Of a stretch of 5,795 nucleotides of DNA, positions 1-5,737 are shown in pieces. Source of the DNA: Spirochaetaceae bacterium (GTDB lineage Bacteria; Spirochaetota; Spirochaetia; Treponematales; Breznakiellaceae); assembly GCA_031257135.1 (NCBI GenBank), contig JAIRPH010000016.1:1-5795 (forward strand), given 5' to 3'. Position numbers and translations under genes: made by a program. Below the pieces are notes generated by a model. That model ran no database searches, was not told the DNA's origin, and saw only the letters and a list, made by a program, of their open reading frames with translations. Every line of letters begins with the position of its first letter. The stretch's first letter is position 1.

Positions 1-303
1 GCGCAGGAGCGCATGGACTTGGTGACGATGGATCGGGAGGCTTATCGGGCTTATGAAAAGCGGGAAGCCCAGATCGCCTTTTACGACGAGGATGTCCGCT
101 CTGCCGCCGCGGAAGCCGCGCAGGAACTTGTTGCGGAAGCCCGCGCTAAAGCCGCGGCCGCGGAAGCCGCCGTAAAAGCCGCTAAAGAAGCCGCTAAAAA
201 CGAAAAACTTGAGATTGCCCGGAACCTCAAAGCGATGGGGATTCCTATTGAGCAGATAAGCCGGGTAACGAACTTATCCGCTGAAGAGGCGCAGAAACTC
301 TAA
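1..303 (+). CDS. Rpn family recombination-promoting nuclease/putative transposase, C-terminal part (5' end outside window)
   Basis: The reading frame is open from the first base (A-Q-E-R before the first ATG at 13) to a TAA at 301-303, so the 100 visible residues are most likely the C-terminal tail of a longer protein and not a gene starting at 13. The tail has an acidic/aromatic linker, then an alanine/lysine/glutamate-rich segment (about visible residues 34-69) that should form a helix or coiled coil. It ends in a block with the pattern IARNLKxMGxPIEQIxxxTxLSxEE. That ending is characteristic of Rpn/PD-(D/E)XK 'putative transposase' proteins, which are common in treponemes and other anaerobes. 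Known members are DNA endonucleases that raise RecA-independent recombination. The catalytic core is upstream of the window and cannot be checked. It converges on the MFS gene. The family call rests on the C-terminal pattern only. Confidence 0.72.
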   Translation, partial: AQERMDLVTMDREAYRAYEKREAQIAFYDEDVRSAAAEAAQELVAEARAKAAAAEAAVKAAKEAAKNEKLEIARNLKAMGIPIEQISRVTNLSAEEAQKL

Positions 304-444
304 GTAAGGCAGTCTGCAAAGCGTTACCCTTTCCCGCAAAACAAAGCCGGGAAGTTCTGTGTTTCCCGATACGCTACCGCGACTAGCCCGCTGAACAGCG
401 GCTTGCAGGCGGGGCGGTTCCTGCCTCGCGGACGCAGATTGCAA
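304..444. other. Intergenic spacer between convergent genes, with several stem-loops
   Basis: No ORF is supported here. The spacer separates the 3' ends of the Rpn-type gene and the MFS gene. It contains TTCCCG (331-336), CGGGAA (348-353) and TTCCCG (363-368), so the middle element can pair with either flank. Outer AGCGT (320-324) and ACGCT (371-375) can close the second arrangement. Two further hairpins follow at 385-403 and 405-424. None is followed by a clear T-run on either strand, so canonical intrinsic termination is not evident, although the location would suit a bidirectional terminator. Confidence 0.4.
385..403. terminator. Strong stem-loop between convergent genes, possible transcription end signal
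   Basis: CCGCTG (388-393) and CAGCGG (396-401) are perfect inverted copies, flanked by AG (385-386) and CT (402-403) that can pair around a bulged C. A second hairpin, GCAGG (405-409) with CCTGC (420-424), follows directly. The hairpins lie between two converging gene ends. There is no U-tract in either direction, so this is at best a non-canonical terminator or an RNA 3'-end stabiliser. Confidence 0.25.
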
Positions 445-1659
445 CTAAGCGGGCTTCTCTTCGTTCTTGATGGTTGCCGCATAAATGCTGTTTATAAGTC
501 CCAGCAATGCGGACATGGAAAAAAGAACCTCGATGCCGGTGACTTTCCAAATCCAGCCTCCCATAAGGGCAATGAGGATGCTGATGACGTGATTCACCGA
601 AACTCCCGTAGACAGGGTAGCGGTAATTTCTTCCTGATTCGACGCAATGGCTTGAACGTAAACGTTGCTCGCCATACTGCCTAAGGATATAATCGAATCA
701 AGTACATAGTTTACGCAGACCACGGCAAAAGCGATAGGCATCGGAAAAATCCGGTGCGCGAAACCGTAGAGAAGACAAACCGCGATTAAAATCAGCGTGT
801 CCGCCACCATGATGCACTTAAAGCCGAGCCTGTCAATAAGACGCCCCATAAGCGGACTGCATAGAAGCCCAAACCCGGCGCAAATCGCTAAGAGCAGAGC
901 AATTACCGACGTATCCGCGCCGTACTGAAGAATAAGCGCATACGGAGCAAAGGTGAGAAAAATCTGTTTCCTAGCTCCGTAGAATACTTCCAGCATATAG
1001 TATTTGTGAAATTTCTTCGCAAAGTAAAACCGCCGCCGAGGGCTTTTGAGGGTAGTTTCCTTCAAAGCCAGCGCAACCAGCACAGCCCCCGCCATGAGCG
1101 CGGCCGATACTCCGAAGATAGTCTTAAAAGGAAGCACGCTTTCCCGGCCGGAGCCGATCCGGGAAAACAGAAAGAACAGAGCCGTAACAGCGATGTATCC
1201 GGCGATGTTTCCCAGATGACCAATCGCGCCGGTAATGCCCAAAGACGCCCCGGAACGATCCCGTTTCGCCAAATCGAGGGATATGGTGGTTCTTACCGGC
1301 ATGATAATATGTTCCCCGAAACTAAAAACCACCATGAAAAGCACTACCGTAATTTTACTCGTACCGCTGACCAACAGTCCGATAAGCCCGGCGAACATAA
1401 TTGCAATGCCGATCTTGAAGATACGGCTTTCGGCGAACCGGTACATGGCGGCAAGTATTACTACCACCAAAAGCCCCGGCGTTTCCCGGAAGAACTCTAC
1501 GATTCCCCGTTCAAAGGCGGTGATGCGAACAATCTCCGCCAGATAATTATCCTGAATCCCTCGGTACAGACCGTAGCTGATACCGAACAGGGCTAAAACG
1601 CTTAAAAACCGTCCGATTTTTGCGTCAGGACGGTATATATCTTTCCACGGAGTTTTCAT
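445..1659 (-). CDS. MFS transporter (12-TM type, substrate unknown)
   Basis: A 404-residue hydrophobic protein of typical major facilitator length, predicted in the inner membrane. About twelve membrane segments can be read, for example residues ~15-35, 60-76, 80-98, 102-121, 144-166, 178-195, 219-240, 243-262, 275-295, 300-325, 348-372 and 375-395. Between the halves lies a basic loop rich in Arg/Lys (~200-216). The second half has a motif-A-like GRLIDRLGFK. The first half has FGEHIIMP followed by a Leu/Ala-Lys-Arg helix and GASLG, a pattern I associate with an uncharacterised MFS group in anaerobic bacteria. I start at the ATG at 1659, 19 bases after the stop of the barrel gene. The only upstream-lying SD-like stretch, AAGGA (1680-1676), is 16 bases away, so initiation may depend on translational coupling. 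A TTG at 1701 gives a 418-residue version but lacks an SD. The last gene of the block. Confidence 0.88.
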   Translation of the reverse strand: MKTPWKDIYRPDAKIGRFLSVLALFGISYGLYRGIQDNYLAEIVRITAFERGIVEFFRETPGLLVVVILAAMYRFAESRIFKIGIAIMFAGLIGLLVSGTSKITVVLFMVVFSFGEHIIMPVRTTISLDLAKRDRSGASLGITGAIGHLGNIAGYIAVTALFFLFSRIGSGRESVLPFKTIFGVSAALMAGAVLVALALKETTLKSPRRRFYFAKKFHKYYMLEVFYGARKQIFLTFAPYALILQYGADTSVIALLLAICAGFGLLCSPLMGRLIDRLGFKCIMVADTLILIAVCLLYGFAHRIFPMPIAFAVVCVNYVLDSIISLGSMASNVYVQAIASNQEEITATLSTGVSVNHVISILIALMGGWIWKVTGIEVLFSMSALLGLINSIYAATIKNEEKPA

Positions 1660-1675
1660 AGCGACTATCTGCGGT

Positions 1676-1680
1676 TCCTT
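1676..1680 (-). promoter_or_regulatory. Weak, distant ribosome binding site of the MFS gene
   Basis: AAGGA on the minus strand lies 16 bases before the ATG at 1659 and overlaps the TAA stop (1681-1679) of the barrel gene. This spacing is too long for efficient independent initiation, so ribosomes finishing the barrel gene may re-initiate. It is the best SD candidate for either possible start. Confidence 0.3.
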
Positions 1681-2917
1681 AGAATCCGATGCGTACGCCA
1701 ACGCCGGCTTGCAATCCGGTCAGTTGGAAACTTTTGACAAAATCCTGAGACTGAAGCCCTACCTCAACGTCAAGCTCAAAGACCCGCAGATTGAGCGCGA
1801 ATCCAGCCCTATGCTTCCACAGGGTTTCTTCGTAGCCCGTACCGATATGGAATATAAGGATATTTGCAAGATTCAGCCGCAGGTCTAAGCCGGCGTTAAA
1901 CCAAAATTCTTCCGCGGGATTCAGCATGGTAAATCCGATGTTCGGCCGTATCGACAGCCAATCAAACCGCTTATTGCCCCAGTGAAAGCGTCCGTAGAAA
2001 TCAAACCGCAAAGGACGCATTACTGACTTGGACGCATTTGAAGCGTAATTCTGCTGAATCACCGTATCTAAATTGGGAATATCCAGACTGCCTCCGGCGA
2101 TAAGTTCGCTACCGTCAACAGCTATGTTGCCGGTAATGTTCATTTGATACTTTAAATGAGACGGAATAAGCGGAATATGAATAATATCCGCGCCGATATT
2201 CAGGAAAGATAAAATATCATAAGACGTATTCAAGGATAGATCAAATCCTTTCGCGTCAAGCAACGAGTCCGCGTCTATCGCGATGTTGCTGAGGTCTTCA
2301 AGAGAAAAGGGGCTGTACACGTTTATCTCGCCGCTGGTATTGAATTTCAGCGCGTCCTCGGCTTCTAAACGGTAATGGATAGAAGACTTGGGAATATAGA
2401 TTATCGGGACATACATTGCCGGTACAATGCCGATACGCAGTTTCTTAGCTATTTTGAAATGTACATCAACTTCCGCGTCAGCGAACACTCCTCCGTACGC
2501 GATGAAATCGCCATTGGGAGAATGGGCGTTTATGTTTCCTTCTCCGAGGAAGATCAACAGCGACTTAGGGATATTAGCGAAAACGCCCCCTGACGCGCCC
2601 ACAGACAGTCCGAATCCGTTTTCTCCGGGGTTTACTTTACAGGAGCCGGTTACTTTTTCTCCGAAGGCTACGTTAATAAACGCCGCAGTGTCCAAGCCGG
2701 CGTTTATCCAGAAACCGTCTTCCCGTACGTCCGCGAATTTATTCAGGTCGATGACGATGTTTTTCTTTAATATATCTTCTGCGCCGAGGAGGTTGTTCGC
2801 GAATCCTCCGGCGGCGTCAACGCCGATTTCAAAAAACCTGCGGGCTTGTTCCGCGTGTGCCGGCGCGGATAAGGCTATCAGAAACGCCGCCAGAGGCGCA
2901 TATCGTTGTAGGTTCAT
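1679..2917 (-). CDS. Exported protein, putative outer-membrane beta-barrel (family not recognised)
   Basis: 412 residues. The N-terminus is a good Sec signal peptide: Arg at 5, a hydrophobic core ~7-18, then an A-H-A site with cleavage expected after residue 22. The mature part is rich in Gly, Asn, Phe and alternating hydrophobic residues. Amphipathic strands are clearest in the last ~110 residues (FDFYGRFHW, WLSIRPNIGF, FWFNAGLDLRLN, ILIFHIGTGY, FELDVEVGLQ). The chain ends in strand GVGVRIGF with a C-terminal Phe, as expected for BAM-recognised outer-membrane barrels. One Cys occurs at about residue 93. There is a strong SD (AGGAG, 2927-2923, 5 bases before ATG). It is preceded by the lipoprotein gene and followed by the MFS gene. 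I cannot assign a family; it may be a transport or assembly barrel, or a structural surface protein. The barrel prediction is inference from strand pattern. Confidence 0.75.
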   Translation of the reverse strand: MNLQRYAPLAAFLIALSAPAHAEQARRFFEIGVDAAGGFANNLLGAEDILKKNIVIDLNKFADVREDGFWINAGLDTAAFINVAFGEKVTGSCKVNPGENGFGLSVGASGGVFANIPKSLLIFLGEGNINAHSPNGDFIAYGGVFADAEVDVHFKIAKKLRIGIVPAMYVPIIYIPKSSIHYRLEAEDALKFNTSGEINVYSPFSLEDLSNIAIDADSLLDAKGFDLSLNTSYDILSFLNIGADIIHIPLIPSHLKYQMNITGNIAVDGSELIAGGSLDIPNLDTVIQQNYASNASKSVMRPLRFDFYGRFHWGNKRFDWLSIRPNIGFTMLNPAEEFWFNAGLDLRLNLANILIFHIGTGYEETLWKHRAGFALNLRVFELDVEVGLQSQDFVKSFQLTGLQAGVGVRIGF

Positions 2918-2922
2918 AGTTA

Positions 2923-2927
2923 CTCCT
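2923..2927 (-). promoter_or_regulatory. RBS of the barrel gene, overlapping the lipoprotein stop codon
   Basis: On the minus strand the bases read TTTTAGGAGTAACT before the ATG at 2917. The TAG stop of the lipoprotein gene (2928-2926) shares bases with the AGGAG SD (2927-2923), and only 8 bases separate stop and start. A ribosome terminating on the lipoprotein covers this SD, so the two proteins are probably translationally coupled. Confidence 0.85.
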
Positions 2928-4464
2928 AAAAGGTTTGAGTTATTTCTATACCGGCTTTGGCTTCCGCGGCGAGAAAGAAGTCGAATTTAGGTTCTCCTTC
3001 CGCGCGCTGAAGCGTAAGGGTACCGGTACTTTCGCCGTCCTTGATGGGAAGAAGGATTTCAAACTTCGGGCTGAAGGGATTAGGCGTGGTTCCAAGAGCT
3101 ATGGTTTGATCCGGTATCGCGCCGGTATCCGAAAAGAGCTGGACGATTTCGCTCCGCGACTTTACGGCAATTAACAAAGAAATAGGAAAGAAGGTATTTT
3201 CGATATTTTTTATTTTGATGGCGACGTCTTGTATATCGTTAAAAAAATCATTTTTGGCGTTAGGACTTCTGCCGAATATATCCGTTCCGTTGCCTTTAGG
3301 CAGGATGCCGTTTCCTAAATCGAGTTTTACATACCGCTTGCCTTCCTGTTCCACAACCGTATTGGCGACGGAAAATTCGAGGGGAAGCTCGACAACCAGA
3401 TCGACGGCGATGGCTTTTCCCGCGGAGTTTTCTTTTGTGATATGCATCTCATCTATTTTGATCGTGTAGCTCAGTTCTTTTTTATCCGCGGTAAAGGCTT
3501 CGGTAAGATCGATGAAAGGATTGTCCGTAATGCTGTCTTCCGGCAGAAGCCCTTGAAATTCCGGTGTGTCCGGGCTGAATCGGGGCGTCGGCTTCGGCTC
3601 TAAGTCTTTATCTGATACTAAATCGGTATGGTTTAGCCCGAGGGATACCTTTCCGGTTTCGATGCCGGTTATGTACAGATAGCCTTTCGCCTGCTTAAAG
3701 GTAACGCCCGGACCTAAAGACTTCATTAATCCGCTCATGTCAAGGGGATAGGCTCCGGCCAGCGGGGAATTGCCGCTGGTATCAATCTTCGCCTTAGTCC
3801 AGTCAAGGGTCATCTGAGGAGCGATGCCGGTTTGGGGACATTTCCCGGTCAGCCTAATGAACATCTCGATGGTACCGGTTTGAGGGCGGAGGGTGAAGTC
3901 CCCGCCTAAGAATGCGAGGGATGATCCGTCCGGGGTTCCGCGGATATAGTCCGGGATGCCCAGGGCGGGAATCTTGACTTCAAGGCTGTCCTTGAGGGCG
4001 AGATTTTGAATCGTAATACCCGACTGAGTGCCTTCAAGGGATTTAACCAGTTTTCCCATATCCTTTAGGTCTATGGGAACCGGAGGCAACTCCAGCGGTT
4101 GATCGAGAGGATTTTCAAACCGGATTTCAGGGATGGACACATCGGTTTTCACGTATTCCGAGAAATCCAGCTTCATGTCCGCAATTTGAAAGCGGATCAG
4201 GTAGGTAATCGCCGTTGTTCCAGGCGGGGCGTAGTCGTAGAGCATGGTGCGGCCGTTTTCAGCGGGATCGCTTACCATGTTTCTGATTTCGTCTTTACTG
4301 ACGAACTTGGCTACGTCTGCAACGCCGCCTTGTATTTCGGAAATTTTTCCCAGAGGGACATACAAGCCCGGATTGCCTTTGACCGTTACCGAAGCAGGTA
4401 TCCCAATGTCTGAACAAGAACCGGCTACCAAAACGGCTAATAACAGAACGGATGTTTTTTTCAT
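2926..4464 (-). CDS. Large lipoprotein of unknown function
   Basis: 512 residues. The N-terminus is MKKTSVLLLAVLVAGSC, a lipoprotein signal with a relaxed spirochaete-style lipobox (V-A-G-S-C) and lipidation expected on Cys17. The mature protein has long beta-rich stretches and Pro-rich turns (LELPPVPIDL ~124-133; EPKPTPRFSPDTPEF ~289-303). It has one more Cys at about 209 and ends in a strand-like segment ITQTF. No catalytic motif, repeat family or substrate-binding fold is recognised; a multi-domain beta-sandwich protein is a reasonable guess. The start is an ATG with AAAGGAG (4479-4473) 8 bases upstream. Its stop sits within the SD of the barrel gene, so it is probably a partner of that barrel, anchored to the periplasmic leaflet or exposed on the surface. 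Lipoprotein status is well supported; function is unknown. Confidence 0.85.
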   Translation of the reverse strand: MKKTSVLLLAVLVAGSCSDIGIPASVTVKGNPGLYVPLGKISEIQGGVADVAKFVSKDEIRNMVSDPAENGRTMLYDYAPPGTTAITYLIRFQIADMKLDFSEYVKTDVSIPEIRFENPLDQPLELPPVPIDLKDMGKLVKSLEGTQSGITIQNLALKDSLEVKIPALGIPDYIRGTPDGSSLAFLGGDFTLRPQTGTIEMFIRLTGKCPQTGIAPQMTLDWTKAKIDTSGNSPLAGAYPLDMSGLMKSLGPGVTFKQAKGYLYITGIETGKVSLGLNHTDLVSDKDLEPKPTPRFSPDTPEFQGLLPEDSITDNPFIDLTEAFTADKKELSYTIKIDEMHITKENSAGKAIAVDLVVELPLEFSVANTVVEQEGKRYVKLDLGNGILPKGNGTDIFGRSPNAKNDFFNDIQDVAIKIKNIENTFFPISLLIAVKSRSEIVQLFSDTGAIPDQTIALGTTPNPFSPKFEILLPIKDGESTGTLTLQRAEGEPKFDFFLAAEAKAGIEITQTF

Positions 4465-4472
4465 TTGCGATA

Positions 4473-4479
4473 CTCCTTT
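4473..4479 (-). promoter_or_regulatory. RBS of the 512-residue lipoprotein gene
   Basis: AAAGGAG lies 8 bases before the ATG at 4464 and supports that start. It follows a very AT-rich stretch (4500-4481) that would keep this initiation region unstructured. Confidence 0.75.
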
Positions 4480-4505
4480 TATATATATTAAAAATATTAA
4501 AAATC

Positions 4506-4530
4506 GAGGCGGCTTTAGGGAGGCTTCCTC
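4506..4530 (-). terminator. Imperfect stem-loop followed by T-rich DNA, possible attenuator or weak terminator
   Basis: On the minus strand GAGG (4530-4527) can pair with CCTC (4509-4506), with an inner GC/GC pair separated by a mismatched AA/CG, and the run GATTTTTAATATTTTT follows directly. It sits between the small ORF and the 512-residue lipoprotein. It could attenuate read-through from the promoter at 4815-4787. The stem is short and interrupted, so support is weak. Confidence 0.25.
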
Positions 4531-4573
4531 TGATTTTACCGTATCCTATGTTTGAGGTTTTCATGCGGGGTTT

Positions 4574-4756
4574 TCACAAGAAATCAACGGTCTCTTCGAT
4601 GCGGGCGAGCGCGTCACGTTCTAAGAAGAACATGAATAGCGGTCTCGCTTTGGACGGTAGCCGATGCGGGAGGGGCGCGTTCCGAAAAGTCAAGGGAACA
4701 GGAACCAAAACGCCCGATAAGCCATAAGCAAAGCAGGAGACCTGCCATTTTTTCAT
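4574..4756 (-). CDS. Small ORF with good promoter and RBS; possibly a frameshifted lipoprotein remnant
   Basis: A 60-residue frame starts at the ATG at 4756 (an adjacent ATG lies at 4759). AAAGGA (4769-4764) stands 7 bases before 4756, and a consensus-like promoter lies just upstream, so translation from here is credible. The frame itself reads MKKWQVSCFAYGLSG and does not look like a normal leader. One frame over, just after an A6 tract (4753-4748), the DNA reads MAGLLLCLWLIGRFGSCS, a convincing lipoprotein signal with an FGSC lipobox, running 44 residues to a TGA at 4616-4614. Around 4625-4615 the first frame becomes protein-like again (ERDALARIEETVDFL). One extra A in the A-tract plus a later compensating loss would give a continuous lipoprotein. 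I therefore see a degraded gene, a slippage-controlled gene or a sequencing error as alternatives. No function is recognised. Confidence 0.4.
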   Translation of the reverse strand: MKKWQVSCFAYGLSGVLVPVPLTFRNAPLPHRLPSKARPLFMFFLERDALARIEETVDFL

Positions 4757-4786
4757 CATATATTCCTTTCTATACAAATTTTCTAA

Positions 4787-4815
4787 AATATAATCCAATA
4801 ACCGCCGGCTGTCAA
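4787..4815 (-). promoter_or_regulatory. Sigma70-type promoter of the lipoprotein/barrel/MFS block
   Basis: The minus strand carries a perfect -35 TTGACA (4815-4810), a 17-base spacer and -10 TATATT (4792-4787), predicting a start near 4780. It begins about 20 bases after the stop of the 206-residue gene. It would drive the small ORF and, by read-through, the three larger genes. It is the closest to consensus of any promoter seen in the window. Confidence 0.75.
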
Positions 4816-4835
4816 GAAAGGTTTATAGAAAAAGG

Positions 4836-5456
4836 TTAAAAGAAACGCTGGGTCCCGTTTGGATTCATGCGCCGCCGTTCGCTGGGGAAGCTGAATTTCA
4901 TACCGAGATAGAAGCGGGGGTCAACATCGAAGACGTTTTCCCGATCTTCTTCAAAGGACAAGATCAGGATGCCGCCGCCGCCGATTCTGAAGACTTTCCC
5001 GATTCTGAACCACAGAGAGATTTCCGGGATAATCGACTTGTGTAACAATACTTGCGCGACCGAGTGGCCTGACGAATTATCTTCGTCGTATTCCATGGTA
5101 CAGCCGTCTCCGATAAAGTCTAATATTCCGTAGACGAATCCGCCTGCGCTGGCGTGGAGGGTGATTTTGGCTATGTTCGCCTCCAGATATATCGAGGGCC
5201 AAAAGCCGCTGTACAGGAAATAAGAAAATCCCCGGATGCCTCCTCCGAAGTGCAGGATTCCCACATTGAACTGGGCGTATAGTCCTAATTCAGGCAAGGG
5301 CTTGAAATCGCCGCTGAACAGGACGTTGTCATCTTCCTCGCCGGACCGTGAATTTTGGGTAAAGAGCAGATCGAATCCGAGATCGAATCTAATTTCCGCC
5401 CACAAAGAGCCGCCGATTCCGGCGGCTAAGAGTATAATGATACTTATCCGTTTCAT
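4836..5456 (-). CDS. Exported protein, probable small outer-membrane beta-barrel (family not recognised)
   Basis: 206 residues. The N-terminus has Lys-Arg at 2-3 and a hydrophobic core at 4-16, with cleavage expected after SLWA (residue 20). The mature chain alternates Gly/aromatic-rich strands with polar turns: IRFDLGFDLLF, ELGLYAQFNVGIL, FGGGIRGFSYFLY, SIYLEANIAKITLHASAGGFVYGIL, EISLWFRIGKVFRIGGGGILILSF and FYLGMKFSF. This suits a barrel of roughly 8-10 strands. An acidic loop with one Cys (GDGCTMEYDED ~117-127) may be surface-exposed. After the last strand there is a basic tail ending in RFF, so the C-terminal signal is not classical. The ATG is supported by AAGGAAGG (5469-5462), 5 bases upstream. 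It has its own promoter. No terminator is visible after it, so read-through into the downstream block is possible. No specific function can be assigned. Confidence 0.78.
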   Translation of the reverse strand: MKRISIIILLAAGIGGSLWAEIRFDLGFDLLFTQNSRSGEEDDNVLFSGDFKPLPELGLYAQFNVGILHFGGGIRGFSYFLYSGFWPSIYLEANIAKITLHASAGGFVYGILDFIGDGCTMEYDEDNSSGHSVAQVLLHKSIIPEISLWFRIGKVFRIGGGGILILSFEEDRENVFDVDPRFYLGMKFSFPSERRRMNPNGTQRFF

Positions 5457-5476
5457 AGCTACCTTCCTTACTTATT

Positions 5477-5505
5477 AGTATAGCATAAATTATGCAAAAA
5501 AACAA
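5477..5505 (-). promoter_or_regulatory. Promoter of the 206-residue exported protein, with UP-like A-tracts
   Basis: On the minus strand: -35 TTGTTT (5505-5500), 17-base spacer, extended -10 TGC-TATACT (-10 proper 5482-5477), predicted start near 5470. Directly upstream are two A7 tracts separated by one G (5520-5514 and 5512-5506), which would act as an UP element or bend the DNA. The leader would be only about 14 bases and consist mainly of the SD. Confidence 0.65.
5483..5495. promoter_or_regulatory. Palindrome within the promoter spacer, candidate operator
   Basis: GCATAA-A-TTATGC is a perfect 6-1-6 inverted repeat. It fills 13 of the 17 spacer bases and abuts the -10 box of the minus-strand promoter. 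A dimeric regulator bound here would occlude RNA polymerase, or an activator could remodel the spacer. No regulator gene is visible in the window. Confidence 0.4.
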
Positions 5506-5522
5506 TTTTTTTCTTTTTTTCT

Positions 5523-5585
5523 AAGCCTGTACCGGAGGCTTTATATGAATGAGCCGCTATCCTCACGACGACCGGCACAGCCTCC
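5523..5585. repeat. GC-rich patch with nested, mutually exclusive inverted repeats
   Basis: AAGCCT (5523-5528) pairs with AGGCTT (5536-5541) around a 7-base loop. Alternatively GGAGGCT (5534-5540) pairs with AGCCTCC (5579-5585), enclosing GCCG (5553-5556) and CGGC (5573-5576). The AGGCT core takes part in both, so only one structure can form. The patch, and the GC-rich DNA continuing to about 5616, contrasts with the AT-rich DNA on both sides and looks like an inserted or structured element. Confidence 0.4.
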
Positions 5586-5625
5586 TCCTCGCCCTCGCCG
5601 AAGGGTCGCCAAGCGGTTGAATTAG
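5545..5625 (+). CDS. Possible leader-peptide-sized ORF, Pro/Arg-rich (26 residues)
   Basis: ATG at 5545 has GGAGG (5534-5538) 6 bases upstream and a 26-residue frame to TAG at 5623-5625. It includes a run of three Pro and many Arg. A second ATG at 5549 opens an overlapping 23-residue frame (starting MSRYPHDDRHSLLLALAEG) that looks more protein-like. All plus frames are open across this GC-rich patch, so either may be chance. The SD lies inside the second hairpin described for this patch and would be masked by it. Confidence 0.15.
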   Translation: MNEPLSSRRPAQPPPRPRRRVAKRLN

Positions 5626-5652
5626 AAATTATTAAGAAAAAGCATAAAATAC

Positions 5653-5681
5653 TTGCAAAAAAAGATGATATGGGATATATT
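5653..5681 (+). promoter_or_regulatory. Plus-strand sigma70-type promoter of the gene leaving the window
   Basis: TTGCAA (5653-5658), 17-base A-rich spacer, TATATT (5676-5681), predicted start near 5688. This is about 50 bases before the ATG at 5738 and points away from the 206-residue gene, forming a divergent arrangement with its promoter. Confidence 0.5.
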
Positions 5682-5737
5682 AGATTACATAAGGTATCAA
5701 GCATGGTGTACAATGAGTGAACTAGCGGAGTGTATGT

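Noticed and set aside
13..303. Separate 96-residue gene starting at the ATG at 13
   Set aside because: The frame is open to the window edge and the protein matches the tail of a longer family, so a truncated gene is the simpler reading.
331..430. CRISPR array, tRNA or integron attC site
   Set aside because: The repeats are too short and irregular for CRISPR, no cloverleaf could be folded, and no paired attC core sites were recognised.
1006..1596. 196-codon plus-strand ORF
   Set aside because: It lies antisense within the MFS gene, has low-complexity basic/polar composition without domains, and is explained as a shadow of the well-supported minus-strand frame.
1660..1701. TTG start giving a 418-residue MFS protein
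   Set aside because: It overlaps the barrel gene and has no SD upstream; the extra 14 residues are polar and unlike an MFS N-terminus. ATG at 1659 is preferred, though its own SD is weak.
2427..2990. 187-codon plus-strand ORF
   Set aside because: It is antisense to the barrel gene and crosses its start and SD. Its Pro/Ser/Ala/Arg-rich composition is typical of an opposite-strand shadow.
4295..4564. 89-codon minus-strand ORF overlapping the lipoprotein start
   Set aside because: It runs through the lipoprotein SD and N-terminus in another frame, has no SD of its own, and its C-terminal half is Arg-rich shadow sequence.
5468..5713. 81-codon minus-strand ORF upstream of the 206-residue gene
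   Set aside because: It covers the GC-rich patch, the A-tracts and the promoter of the 206-residue gene; its composition changes abruptly across these and no credible SD was found.
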